From assembly GCF_043641665.1 (NCBI RefSeq), contig NC_092186.1:19451001-19515000 (forward strand): a stretch of 64,000 bases of DNA, in the 5' to 3' direction. Below, piece by piece: positions 1 through 16,281 of this stretch. The notes below the pieces were generated by a model. That model worked only from the letters and a program-made list of their open reading frames with translations, was not told the DNA's origin and did no database searches. Origin of the DNA: Enoplosus armatus. Taxonomy: Eukaryota > Chordata > Actinopteri > Centrarchiformes > Enoplosidae. How positions within the stretch are numbered: position 1 is the stretch's first letter; every line of letters starts with the position of its first letter. Position numbers and translations under genes: made by a program.

Positions 1-2
1 AC

Positions 3-6461
<6,459 letters not shown>

Positions 6462-7100
6462 TAAGCCTTTCTACACACTGACCTCCCCTCCTCTTCTTGT
6501 CTCTTCCTTCCCATTCCTCCATTTATTTAAACCTGCATCAACCTCTCTTTCACTTGATTTTATTATGTTAAATTCAAGCTATGCCAAACCTCATCACACC
6601 TCAAGAGTTGTTTGTCAGTCATAAAGGTGCAGAAGTATTTTAGCATCAACAAATCATTTCAAGATTAATGTTCAGACCGTAGTATAATCACCATGTATCA
6701 CTGAGTGAAGTCTTGTAGTCTTTTCACCGTGTTTTACAGTGATAGGAAGTCTGCTGGATTTGGATTGCTTTTAGCCCCGAAACAAGCAGAGGGCACTGTT
6801 CGTCCTGAACAAACAGGGCTGAAGCTTTCTGAGATTGTGGTGGTGGCAGACAGTGGAACAAGTAAAAAAAAAAAATACACAATGATGACATTAATGTTTA
6901 AAATGCTGCTTCAACAGAACGTTGTCAGCAATGCAAACAGTATAGAAGTGGACCTGCTGCTTTGGAAGCAATTTCTCTCATTTTTTGTGCTGTCTTTTTT
7001 TTTTTTTTTATTGAACTCTCACTTTGTTTTTCTGGGACCCAACTGATAAAGTTATAATTTCCCTGTGTCTGTGAATAAACACTGGAGTGAAGTTAGTAAA
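6462..7100 (+). other. dpp9: dpp9 3' UTR with polyadenylation signal
   Basis: Non-coding sequence follows the TGA at 6459-6461. The first canonical AATAAA on the + strand downstream lies at 7074-7079, so cleavage is expected near 7095. A second AATAAA near 7660 could serve a longer form. Open reading frames here are short and unlike known proteins. Confidence 0.6.
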
Positions 7101-8822
7101 TGTAAAGCTCTATAAGAGCATACAAGCAAGCTCTTAACCCCCTCTGTCGTCTACTCTGTAGTGTTTTTTTTTTTTGTTTTGCTCTCATGTGAAATCGGAT
7201 GACTTATTATGTGGTGTGCCACACTTTGGCAGTTCTACAAGAAAAAGTTACATGCCACATTTTTATTGTGTGTTATTAAAAAACCATATTTTTATGGATT
7301 CTTATGTATTCATAAATGGAAATATGTAGCGACCTGTTGCTGTTTCACTCACTCGCTTGCTTTAATTTTCCGGGGAGCTTCTTTTTCTTCTGCTGCTGAG
7401 GACTTTTGCACATATTACATATTTGCCTTGGTGCCAACAAACTGACCTATAAGATGATGTATGACACAACTGTTGGCAGTCTGAGGTGCCTTGCAAGAGT
7501 TTAAGAGCACCTGCTCATATAGTATATATATCAGGGAATCTGTCTGAGGACCTACAACAATGAAATGCCTTGTTTCATGTGTGTCTGTGTCTGATGACCA
7601 TCTGTAAGATGAGCTATCATGACCTGTACATGCGTAAATGTACTCTCAGATATTGAAGAAATAAACAGAAGTGAACAATCTTTTTCAAAGTCTTGTCACC
7701 AAATTAAATATATTATTTTTAAAAGCATTTCAGATATATTGTTTTGCAAAATAACACAGAAAAGTTCAGGCAATTGGTAGACAAACAGTTTTGGGCCTTT
7801 TGATATATGATTGACTTTAGGTAGATGGAACCGAATAAAAGTGACTTAAACACATTGAATCCAACTTCAATGAATAAGCCAGATTCAGAAACAAAATGCT
7901 AGTATTTTGTCAGGAGGAGTGAAACAAGCCTCAGGGGGCTTATGAGGACATCTCCTCTCAAGTCAATCTTAATGACCCAAAATCATACATTTACCTCAAA
8001 GACTGCAGGAGACTCTCTTTATCCTCAGACCCCCCCCCCCCCCCCCCCCCCCCCGAGTCATCTCAATACAGCAGTTGTTTTTGTGGCCTGCAGTTATACT
8101 GTAGGGAAAGCAGCAGTAAGAATGAGAAAGTAGTCAGAAAGGTCAAGTCAGTTTTATTTATAAAGCCCAATATCACAATGGGGTGTTTACAGTCTATCTA
8201 TAATTTTGTCATCCTGATTGTCAGATTTAAACGTATGAAGAATATGGATCCTGGAGGACGTCAATGTCAGGTGTCCCCCAAACAGCTCAGGAACTGAGCC
8301 TCCTGCGTAAGACTAAAGAGTTTTAACCTCTTCATATATCTCCTGCAATGTTTTAATCCGACCAGGCACAGACGTAAAACACAACAGAACATGTGAACAA
8401 AGTGAGAGATTTAGTTGTTTTCTGGTGTTTTTATTTTTTCATTTTTTCCAGCAGGGAGCAGTAGTGCCAAACAAATCGTGGTCGACCTCTTTCAAACTCC
8501 AGTAAAGCGTGTTGGAAGCCTCCGAGAGCCATTGATTGAAAATCAGTTTGATTCTAAAACTTTGATGGCAACCACACACGCACATAAACATGCAATCTGT
8601 CAGTCCAGCTGCAGCAAACACCAACATTACACTTATGTTCAGGTGTGAACAGATGTTAAAATTTATGGAGATAAATTTGATTGCCGCATGTTGTGACATA
8701 GTAAAAACATTAAAGTGTTTGTTTTATGGATGTTCAGGAGCAGCTGTATGGTGCGAGGCTCCGCTGGGTGGTCGTTGTGTTTGTACGCTGTCACACTGCC
8801 AAGCTTGAACAAAGAGCCGAGA
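7101..8822. other. intergenic spacer between dpp9 and angptl4
   Basis: No convincing exon was found on either strand. The spacer holds a pure C run of about 25 bases (8030-8054). A short dispersed-repeat tail lies at about 8139-8180 (TTTTATTTATAAAGCCCAAT, a motif common in fish interspersed repeats). The two genes converge here, so their 3' ends face each other across roughly 1.7 kb. Confidence 0.6.
8030..8054. repeat. mononucleotide C tract (25 bp)
   Basis: An uninterrupted run of about 25 C follows 'ctcaga'. Its length is prone to sequencing and replication slippage. Confidence 0.9.
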
Positions 8823-8828
8823 TTTATT
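8823..8828 (-). terminator. angptl4: angptl4 polyadenylation signal
   Basis: TTTATT on the + strand reads AATAAA on the - strand. It is the first canonical signal downstream of the angptl4 stop at 9161, giving a 3' UTR of about 340-360 bases (roughly 8800-9160). Confidence 0.55.
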
Positions 8829-9160
8829 AAACCTTTTTAAAAACTTCATATAAATGAAATATAAAAAGTTTAAAGTGTATCCATGTTGAAAATAACACAC
8901 TATACATTATCAAAGTAGATGTTTTTAAAAACACATACAGCAAGTATTACAAAACAAGATTAAGAAATAAAACCCTTATAAAGGGAATATAGTTACAACT
9001 GTCAATATGACTGAAAACGTCCACTGAGACGAGTTATCGTATCGCATAGCATAGCATAGAAATATCTGAATGATCAGGAGACATCATTAATGTGCATTTT
9101 GGAAATAGACATGTTATGCTTTCAGTCTTTTGTTTCTTTGGTCCTCTGAGACTGCTAAGC

Positions 9161-11905
9161 TTATTGGTTTATTGTGGCGGGTGCGATCTTCAGCAGAGTG
9201 GTCCTCACTGAGGTGTTTTGTCCCTTTGTGGACGTCCAAAACATCCCTTGTCTTCTGGGCTGCTGTCGTCTGAGCAGGCTCGGCCTTCTGGAAAATCTGC
9301 CGTTGAGGTTTGACTCACCGCAGCTGCTGAACCACCAACCGCCTGCAACAAAAGAGAGGATTTTTAATAAAAGACTGCCCCCAACTTTTAGTTTTATTCA
9401 AATTTTTCCTGGTATTAAGCCGTCCCGACAGCTTAGTTTTTAGGGGCACGTGTAGTGGTCTTACCTGAGAGCAGTTCAGCACAGTTGACCTCCGCAGCGA
9501 GGTCGTTGTCTCTGTCAGCTGTGGAGAAAGGAAGACCTGAGGCTCCGGTCAATATTATCTTCTCCTGAACCCCAGATGAAGACTCCTCCTCCTGCAGGTG
9601 GAGAGTGAACTTCTTCTCTTCTCCTTCAAGTTGGAATCGATAGTGAGCCGCCGGCTGCTGCTGTCCCACCCAATCAGAGAGCTCCACCTGCAGGACGTAC
9701 TGGCCCTGTTTGGAGACAGAGTGGATGTTCTCCAAGCCCAACCAGAACTCACCTGAAAGGACGAGAAATGTTCAGATTAATTTTTGCCGCTGAGATTTAG
9801 TGATGCAGATATTTGATGAGCTTTTTGAGCTTTTTGTTTGTAACTCACCGTTCAGGCTGCCGAAGCCTTTCTTGTAGCTTTCCCACAGCTGATTGAAGTT
9901 CTGGGATCCATCGAGACGTTTCTGGATGACGGTCCATCCACCTTCTACACAGAGAGAGCAGAGAGAGAAAAGGTTGAGCTCAAGAGGCTTTGAACACTTT
10001 GCTTCAATGGAGAACTTTACGCTTTTAAAGGCCAAAATTGCAAAATGTGAGAGCCACTTATATCTCCTAGGGCATCATATAACACTGATGTGTACAATCC
10101 TTTGGACTAAAATATCTCCTCTTAGGGAAGGATCCTGTTTGACTCACCTGAAGTCATTTCACAGAGGACGTTGAAGGGCTGGGAGCTCTCTGGCTGGATT
10201 GTGTAGACGCCGCTGGCTCGCTGCCCTTGTACAAACAGATCGTGACAGTCTCTGGCCAAACCTGAGAAAACCAGAACAAAGAAAACTCTGATCAGATCAC
10301 TGACTCTGCTGCCTCAGTCTGAGTTGTTGATGAGTCTTTGGTTTAATGTCACACACTTGCTTCTTTCTTTATACCTTGCATGAGATCAGAGCGTGCAAAC
10401 ATACAGTACAGGTAGGTGTGTTTTAAAAGCTGCTTTTCTCCTGATCTTTGGACTGTAATGTGAGCTGCTCTGCCAGCAAGTCAAGTATTATAAATTCAGG
10501 TGCAAAGGTGAACTTTTTGTGCTCTAGGATGATCAATAGCTCATGTGTCTGAGCCTGTAAATTCCCTCCATTGCTGAATGACATTTGCTCGGGTTTCACA
10601 ACTGTTTTATTTAATGTGATCTGTGTTTTCACCTCAAAATACCTGTATGTATATGTGATTTGTGTTGGTATAAACTGTTTTGGTTTATATATCCTAAGTA
10701 CCTAAAGGAGGAACGCCCAGAAAAAGAAGAAGAAATGAGGGCAAAGGTTACTTGCTGCTGAGTGATGGTTTAAAATCTGCTGCGATCTTCAACTCAGTTG
10801 AGGTCAACCCTCTCACAATGACTACTGCTCAAAGTCTCAACTTTTTTCCCCTTGCCCTCACAGCGACTCGTCTCCATCACTTTTAAACCTTTGTTTGTCT
10901 GTTTTCTTACCTGATGTGTTTCTGCTCTGCTCTGCTTCTCCTCTCAGCGCCGTCTCTTCATCTCTCCGTCTGTGTGATTTCACTCTCTTGTGTGAAACCT
11001 GGTGGATCACAGAGTCACAGGGTCAAGAAACTAAACGTTTGTATCTGAACAGAAAATGAATCCTATTAACTCTGAAGTAGTCCTGTGGTTAGATGTTTAC
11101 TGTTAAACATCAGCTAAATCTGTATTGTGTACTGTACGATTGATTGGGGTGTAACTCACCTTGCTCTGCAGTGCTTGCAGGTGCAGACTTTGCTTTTCCA
11201 GTTTGTCTTGTTGCTGCTTGATTTTCTCCACCAGCAGGTCAATGCGTTTGTTCTGAGCCGCCACCAGCCTCTGGAAACAGCAGAGAAATACAGCTTTGTT
11301 TCAGACATAACATCCCTCTTCTTTTACAACATGACTAAGTTCTGCAAGTTTTTTTTTTATGATATTTGCTTACAGAAAAGCTTCTATTTTTCATGTAATT
11401 TGTAAATAACATGAAAGCAATATTTTTCTCTCACCTGGATAAATGGGACTCCTGCGTGGTCGCTGTTGTTGTTGTTGTTGTCCAGTGTCGGCTCTGTTAG
11501 CACCTCATCCACCTTCTCCTCCAGTCTGTCCATCCTGGAGTGGATGTCCTTGCTCTGCTTCTTCACCTCCTCTGCCAGCTCTGCCGCCAGCCTCTCCCTC
11601 TCCTCCACCTCTTTGCTTTTTGCCTTCAGAGCTTCGTCTTGCTCCTGCTGCTTCCTCTCCAGTTCGGCCACCGTGCCGTTGAAGGCTTTCAGTTTGGCGT
11701 TGACGTCTCTCATCTGGGCTTTGGTCTTGTCCACGTGCTCCTTCAGACCCTGGCCCAGCTGCAGGAGGCCATGAGCCACCACGTTCACGTCGTCCCAGGA
11801 GGCGTGTTTGTCCCGGCCAGGCAGAGCTCTTCTGTCGGTGGGGAAACCGGCTGTTGCGTGCACCAAAATGGTCAACAGGAGGATGAGAAGCTGTGGCATC
11901 TTCAT
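9161..11905 (-). CDS. angptl4: angiopoietin-like 4
   Basis: Secreted inhibitor of lipoprotein lipase. Seven coding exons on the - strand join in phase: 11905-11435, 11270-11160, 10998-10911, 10261-10148, 9944-9849, 9752-9465, 9342-9161 (TAA), giving 449 aa (human 406). A signal peptide (LLILLLTILVHA) spans residues 1-20. The lipase-inhibitory motif AHGLLQLGQGLKEH follows SWDD. A long coiled coil (about 60-194, IDLLVEKIKQQQDKLEKQSL) leads to a basic linker (KRVKSHRRRDEE, exon 3), where proprotein cleavage is plausible. The fibrinogen-like domain covers about 225-449 (GGWTVIQKRLDGSQNF, DRDNDLAAEVNC, GGWWFSSCGESNLNG) and keeps four cysteines. Oddities: no cysteine in the N-terminal domain, an Asn run encoded by a GTT/AAC repeat, and Asp at the position of human Glu40. 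The start is the only Met before the signal peptide. kank3 nearby matches mammalian synteny. Confidence 0.95.
10738..10750 (+). promoter_or_regulatory. candidate DR1 (PPAR/RXR-type) element in angptl4 intron 3
   Basis: AGGGCA-A-AGGTTA is a direct repeat of nuclear-receptor half-sites spaced by one A, with one mismatch per half to the AGGTCA consensus. A separate perfect AGGTCA lies at 10801-10806. Intron 3 (10262-10910) is where the functional PPAR response element of mammalian ANGPTL4 is known to lie, so the position matches. Activity is inferred from position and motif only. Confidence 0.4.
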
Positions 11906-12003
11906 CTTTGTGTCTGCTGAGGATCTGTGGTCTCTTTCAATATGAAAGCTGGTTCTGGTTCTCTCTCTGTCTCTGTTGTGTGCTGCTGAATGGCATTGTG
12001 AGG

Positions 12004-12045
12004 ATTTTATAGCTCAGTGCTGCCGCAGAGGGCTGCTGTGATTGG
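12004..12045 (-). promoter_or_regulatory. angptl4: angptl4 core promoter: TATA and CCAAT boxes
   Basis: On the - strand a TATAAAAT box (12011-12004) lies about 100 bases upstream of the ATG at 11905. A CCAAT box (12045-12041) sits about 30 bases further upstream. This predicts a start near 11975 and a 5' UTR of about 70 bases. A TATA promoter fits a strongly inducible metabolic gene. Confidence 0.65.
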
Positions 12046-15000
12046 CTGTTAGAGCTTGGAGGTGGGGATGGAGGGGTGGTTGGAGGCGTGGAAAGTCTTT
12101 CACAGTGGTCACCCTTCAGAGAACTTGGACCATGATGCAATGAAATGTCTGAATTACTGATTAAACACTCAGTGATTCAGGGACGTGACATGGATTCAGT
12201 TTTATTTTCAAAGCTCAAACTGAGATTTTCTGCAGAAGCACTGAAGTCAGATGAAGTCTGATGTCAGCTTCTGATTTTTCTCCAGTGATACAGTTTTTGT
12301 TTTTCTGTTGGAGGTATACATTTCTTACATGTTAGTAGTCTTTTTTTCCAGCTGTGCTCCTTTAATTTATACACATTAGCTATTCAAATACTTTCTCAAT
12401 TCAGTTTGTTCTGTAAAACCACCCTTGCCCATCACAGTATCCTAGAGCCCAAGCTGACACAGTTACAGTTTGTGTGTCTTCGGCATGAAGCAGGAATGCT
12501 GGAGAACATTCAAAGATGGAGGAGTCAGTGTGAGAAGTAGGGGAAAGTTCAGCCCTCAGGCCTTTTTACACACTCATTCCTGACAACAAAATCCAGCAAA
12601 TCGCAGGCACACGCACACACACCCAGACACACGGCACGTGGTGTACTGATGAGGTACAGATGTCATGCCAAACAATGAAGCACACACATGCAGTACGTTT
12701 TGGTAAACCACGGCTTTGTGACATTTCAGAAGCATTTTTAAGACTTCAGTCAGAGAACATGAAGTTACACATTGTGTGAGATTAAAAGGGCACTTGTAAA
12801 TTCCCTGTAAACTCTTTAAAATATATAAACTATATAAATACTTTAATTTTTTCAACCAAAAATGACAAATATTACCTTTTTCCAGCTCATAAATTGTGAC
12901 GATTTGCTGCTTTTCTTTGTCTCGTGATTGTAAACTGAATATCTTTGGGTTTTGGACTGTTGGTCGGACAAAACAAGCTATTTAAAGACTCACAAAGATC
13001 ACTTTGGGCTTTTAGAAATTGTTGTTTTTGTGTTATTTTACCCACATTTTAGAGACCAAACAATCAATCGATCGAGAAAATATTTGGCAGATTGATTGAT
13101 AAAATAATCGTTGCAGCCCTAAAAAAACAAATGTCAACATGAAGAACTAAATCACATCTGTCTACAGTCTACAGCCATGTCAGCAGCTCAGTGAGGCTGC
13201 GCTTTGCTTTGGGCTAAATGTTAAACATGTTTAGCAGGTATAATGTTTACCATGTTCACCATCTTAGTTTAGCGTTTAACACAAAGTACTGCTGAGGCTG
13301 ACAGGAAATCAGTTTTACATTGAGCAGTCTGCATATGGAAGACGTTTGCCCTCAGGCCTTTCTGACAGACAGTCTTTCTGGCAGAAAACCCTGAAGGCTT
13401 ATGCCTCCTGCACAGATTCATCCTCTGTGAACCATGAATGTCTGAACCAAATGTTAGGGTACGCCGCTGCTAGCAAAGTGAAAAAACAACCAAATAGTCA
13501 GTGTGTTTAATGTTTGACTGTTGTCACTGAGTAACACACTGTTGTTATGGTGTAAAACAAAATACTAATGGCTCCATTTTGCTAAGACTAAAACGGAAAG
13601 TGAAATCCTCTCTGCCGTCAGAATGAACTATTCTCAACCTCTGACTCAGCCCGCAAACCAAATATCCCGTCAGGTGTCGTGGAGGCATTTTAAACCAGCT
13701 GCGACTTTTGATTCATTTGTAAAAAGACGAAGAAAAACCTCCATGACTCAAAACGAAACCAGACAGCCAAAGAGGAACTATATTTGCACGGCATTTTACA
13801 CAGTTACAAAGTGCAGTAAGATAAAACTAAAGCAAACACTGACGGCCGTCTTTGTCCTAATATAGCTTCAGGACACTGAGCTGCTTTTACATGATCACTT
13901 TTTGTGTCTGTCAAGGTCCGGGCGCTGCCCTCAAACGCGACTGTGCACACGGCACGTAACTGTGCTGCAGGCTGCTGCTCTGCACGTGAGCTTTGTGTCC
14001 TGAATCAGCTGGACGAGGTGGTTTTCCATCCTCACTTACACAATGTCCCACTTGGAGATGAGGTTTTGCTTGGACGTGGCAGCTCGCATGTGCCTGCCTT
14101 GGCCGAGTTACAATAACCAGCCGTTTTCCTGTAAATTGGAATAAATGTCACGCCTCATTTAAATTTGTGGTGGTAGTCATCACAAAATGTAGTAACTGAG
14201 TCCTCAGTCAGGATGTTAAGAGACCAGTTAGGACACCGACGCCGTTTTGACCATTTTTTCAAGGTTACTTTGCTGACTCTCTTGTTTTTATTGACACTGT
14301 CAGCAAATTAGTTTCAAAATAAATACCTCAAAATAAGCCACAGCACCTTTATTTTCCTTGATTAATGAGACTCATTTAACTCTGAAAAACACTGTCAAAT
14401 ACAGAGTGCAGCTAATAAACAATACATTTCTCCAAATGTTGGCTCAGAAACTCTCGCTTTCCTCTGAGAGATTGTAATTAAGTGGTATTTTTGCTCAGAT
14501 TATCTGTAAATGGCAGTTCTTGCTTTAACCGTTTATCCATTGTAGTTTTTACTAACTGGCTAACTTGTAAAAAATATTCTAGATTACATTTTCTTTCTCT
14601 AAAACAATATGTCTATATATATATGTGTTCATAGCTTGTTTTGCTGCCCACAAAAATGAATTAATGCAGGTTTAAAGTGATGCACCACCAAAAACATGTC
14701 TTTTCAGTATGAAAGGTGACTACAGAAAGTTTGTTGCTTAGTTTGCTTCATCAGTTAAAACATTTGTAAATCAAACTTAAACACTGAATCCGGCATCTTT
14801 TCAGTGACAGGAAATGTAGGGATTAAATAAAGAATTTAACATTTGTTTTTGCTGTTAAGGTCTGCCAAGCTTTAAAACTTACATACATTTTAAATTAATT
14901 ACAATATCAGTAGAGTGTCAGTATAGCAAAGTTCATACGTTGATGCTGATTGCAGTGATATCCCTTTTTTTTTAAAAACTTTTAAAATGATAATAATAAC

Positions 15001-15659
15001 ATAAAAACAAGATTTAAAATGCATTTCTGTATCTGTGATTCGAGAGAGGTGGATGACACTGACCGGCAGATATCAAATGAAATGACAATATAGTTCCAAA
15101 ACATCAGATTAAGTGTGGTTATCTGCAGATAATGAATCTCAACACGTCACACTCTCACATTAGCAGGAGGTTGAGACAGATTTCATCTTCTAACACATCC
15201 TGAAACATCCCTGGATTGTTTATGAACCTCGAGGGCACTTTAACTGTGCAGATTACGACAACACAACATGCCCCATCAGATCTGCACATGTACAGTACAT
15301 GAGCTTCCACAGAGGGGCTGCTGGTGGGAGTAGACAGCGTTTTTAGGCACCACTGGGTTAGTGTGTGAAAGGTGAGGGTGTTGCCACATGTCTGGTATGT
15401 TGCATCAGCCTTTCGAGGGCAGAAAATACCTGCTCCCCCGACTCTGTTTAGGATCAGACATGCACAGCTGGAGAGCAACACTCTGAGAAACTGAACCCAG
15501 AGCGACAAAAACATCCAGAAGTGCTGCAGCTGGATCAGAAATTATTTTTGGTTTTTGTCGGGATCTTCAACCTTGAGAGTTTGTGAGGTCATTATCAGTC
15601 ACCTCAAATAACACAGTCAGCAACACAAGGCGAGGGAAATAAAACTCTCAACAGAAAAT
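12046..15659. other. non-coding stretch upstream of angptl4
   Basis: Nothing in either strand reads as a splice-bounded coding exon. Apart from the dispersed repeat at about 12880-13125, the stretch is AT-rich single-copy-looking sequence. Regulatory sites may be present but none could be singled out by eye. Confidence 0.5.
12880..13125 (-). repeat. hAT-like non-autonomous element of the 'GGGCTGCAACGATTA' type
   Basis: Read on the - strand, the element starts TTAGGGCTGCAACGATTATT and continues with a 'TTTTCTCGATCGATTGATTGTTTGGTCTC' block broken into shorter words (TCTCGATCGATT, TTTGGTCTCTAAAATG). It then runs to CAGTCCAAAACCCAAAGATATTC. This order of motifs is typical of an abundant teleost MITE family. 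A second, more diverged copy is at about 35965-36300. Confidence 0.6.
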
Positions 15660-16281
15660 GAAAGGAATAGTTTGACATTTTGGGAAATACACTTCACTTT
15701 CTTGAAAAGAGTTAGATGAGAAGTTCAATACCACTCTCGTGTTTGTACTGTACATATAAAGCTACAGCCGGTTAGCTTAGCTTAGCATAAAGACTGGAAA
15801 CGGGGAAATAGCTAGCCTGGCTCTGTCTGAAGATAACAAAATCCACCGACCAGCACCTCTAAAACGCACTAATAAACACGTTATATCTTGTTTGTTTAAT
15901 TCGTACAAAATCCCAAGTGTAAAAATGACACGTTGTGGTTTTACAGGGGGTTACTTGGCTTGGACTATTTCTTGGCTGGGACCAGTAACTTCCTGGAGCC
16001 CGGCCAAGAAAAAATCCGGCACATAACCCCCGTGAAATCGTGACATGTCATTTTTACAGTAACATGTTAGTTAGTGAACTTTAGAGGTGCTGGTAGGCAG
16101 TTTTTGTTATCTTTGGACAGACCCTGGCTAGCTGTTTCCCCGTTTGCAGTGTTTATGCTAAGCTAAGCTAACTGACTGTAGCTTCATATTTGCCTTTCAA
16201 ACGTGGTATCAATCTTCTCATCTGACTCTCAGCAAGAAAGTGAATAAGCGTATTTCAAAATGTCAAACTATCACTTTAATC
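15660..16281. mobile_element. foldback (long inverted-repeat) element, about 620 bp
   Basis: The left arm (15660 to about 15925) begins with AGGAATAGTTTGACATTTTG and contains GGTTAGCTTAGCTTAGCATA and CCAGCACCTCTAAAA. The right arm (about 16050-16281) is its imperfect reverse complement, containing TATGCTAAGCTAAGCTAACT and ending CAAAATGTCAAACTATCACTTT. The central 130 bases include a nested palindrome around CTTGGCTGGGACCAG. No transposase is present, so it is a non-autonomous foldback/MITE. Confidence 0.75.
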
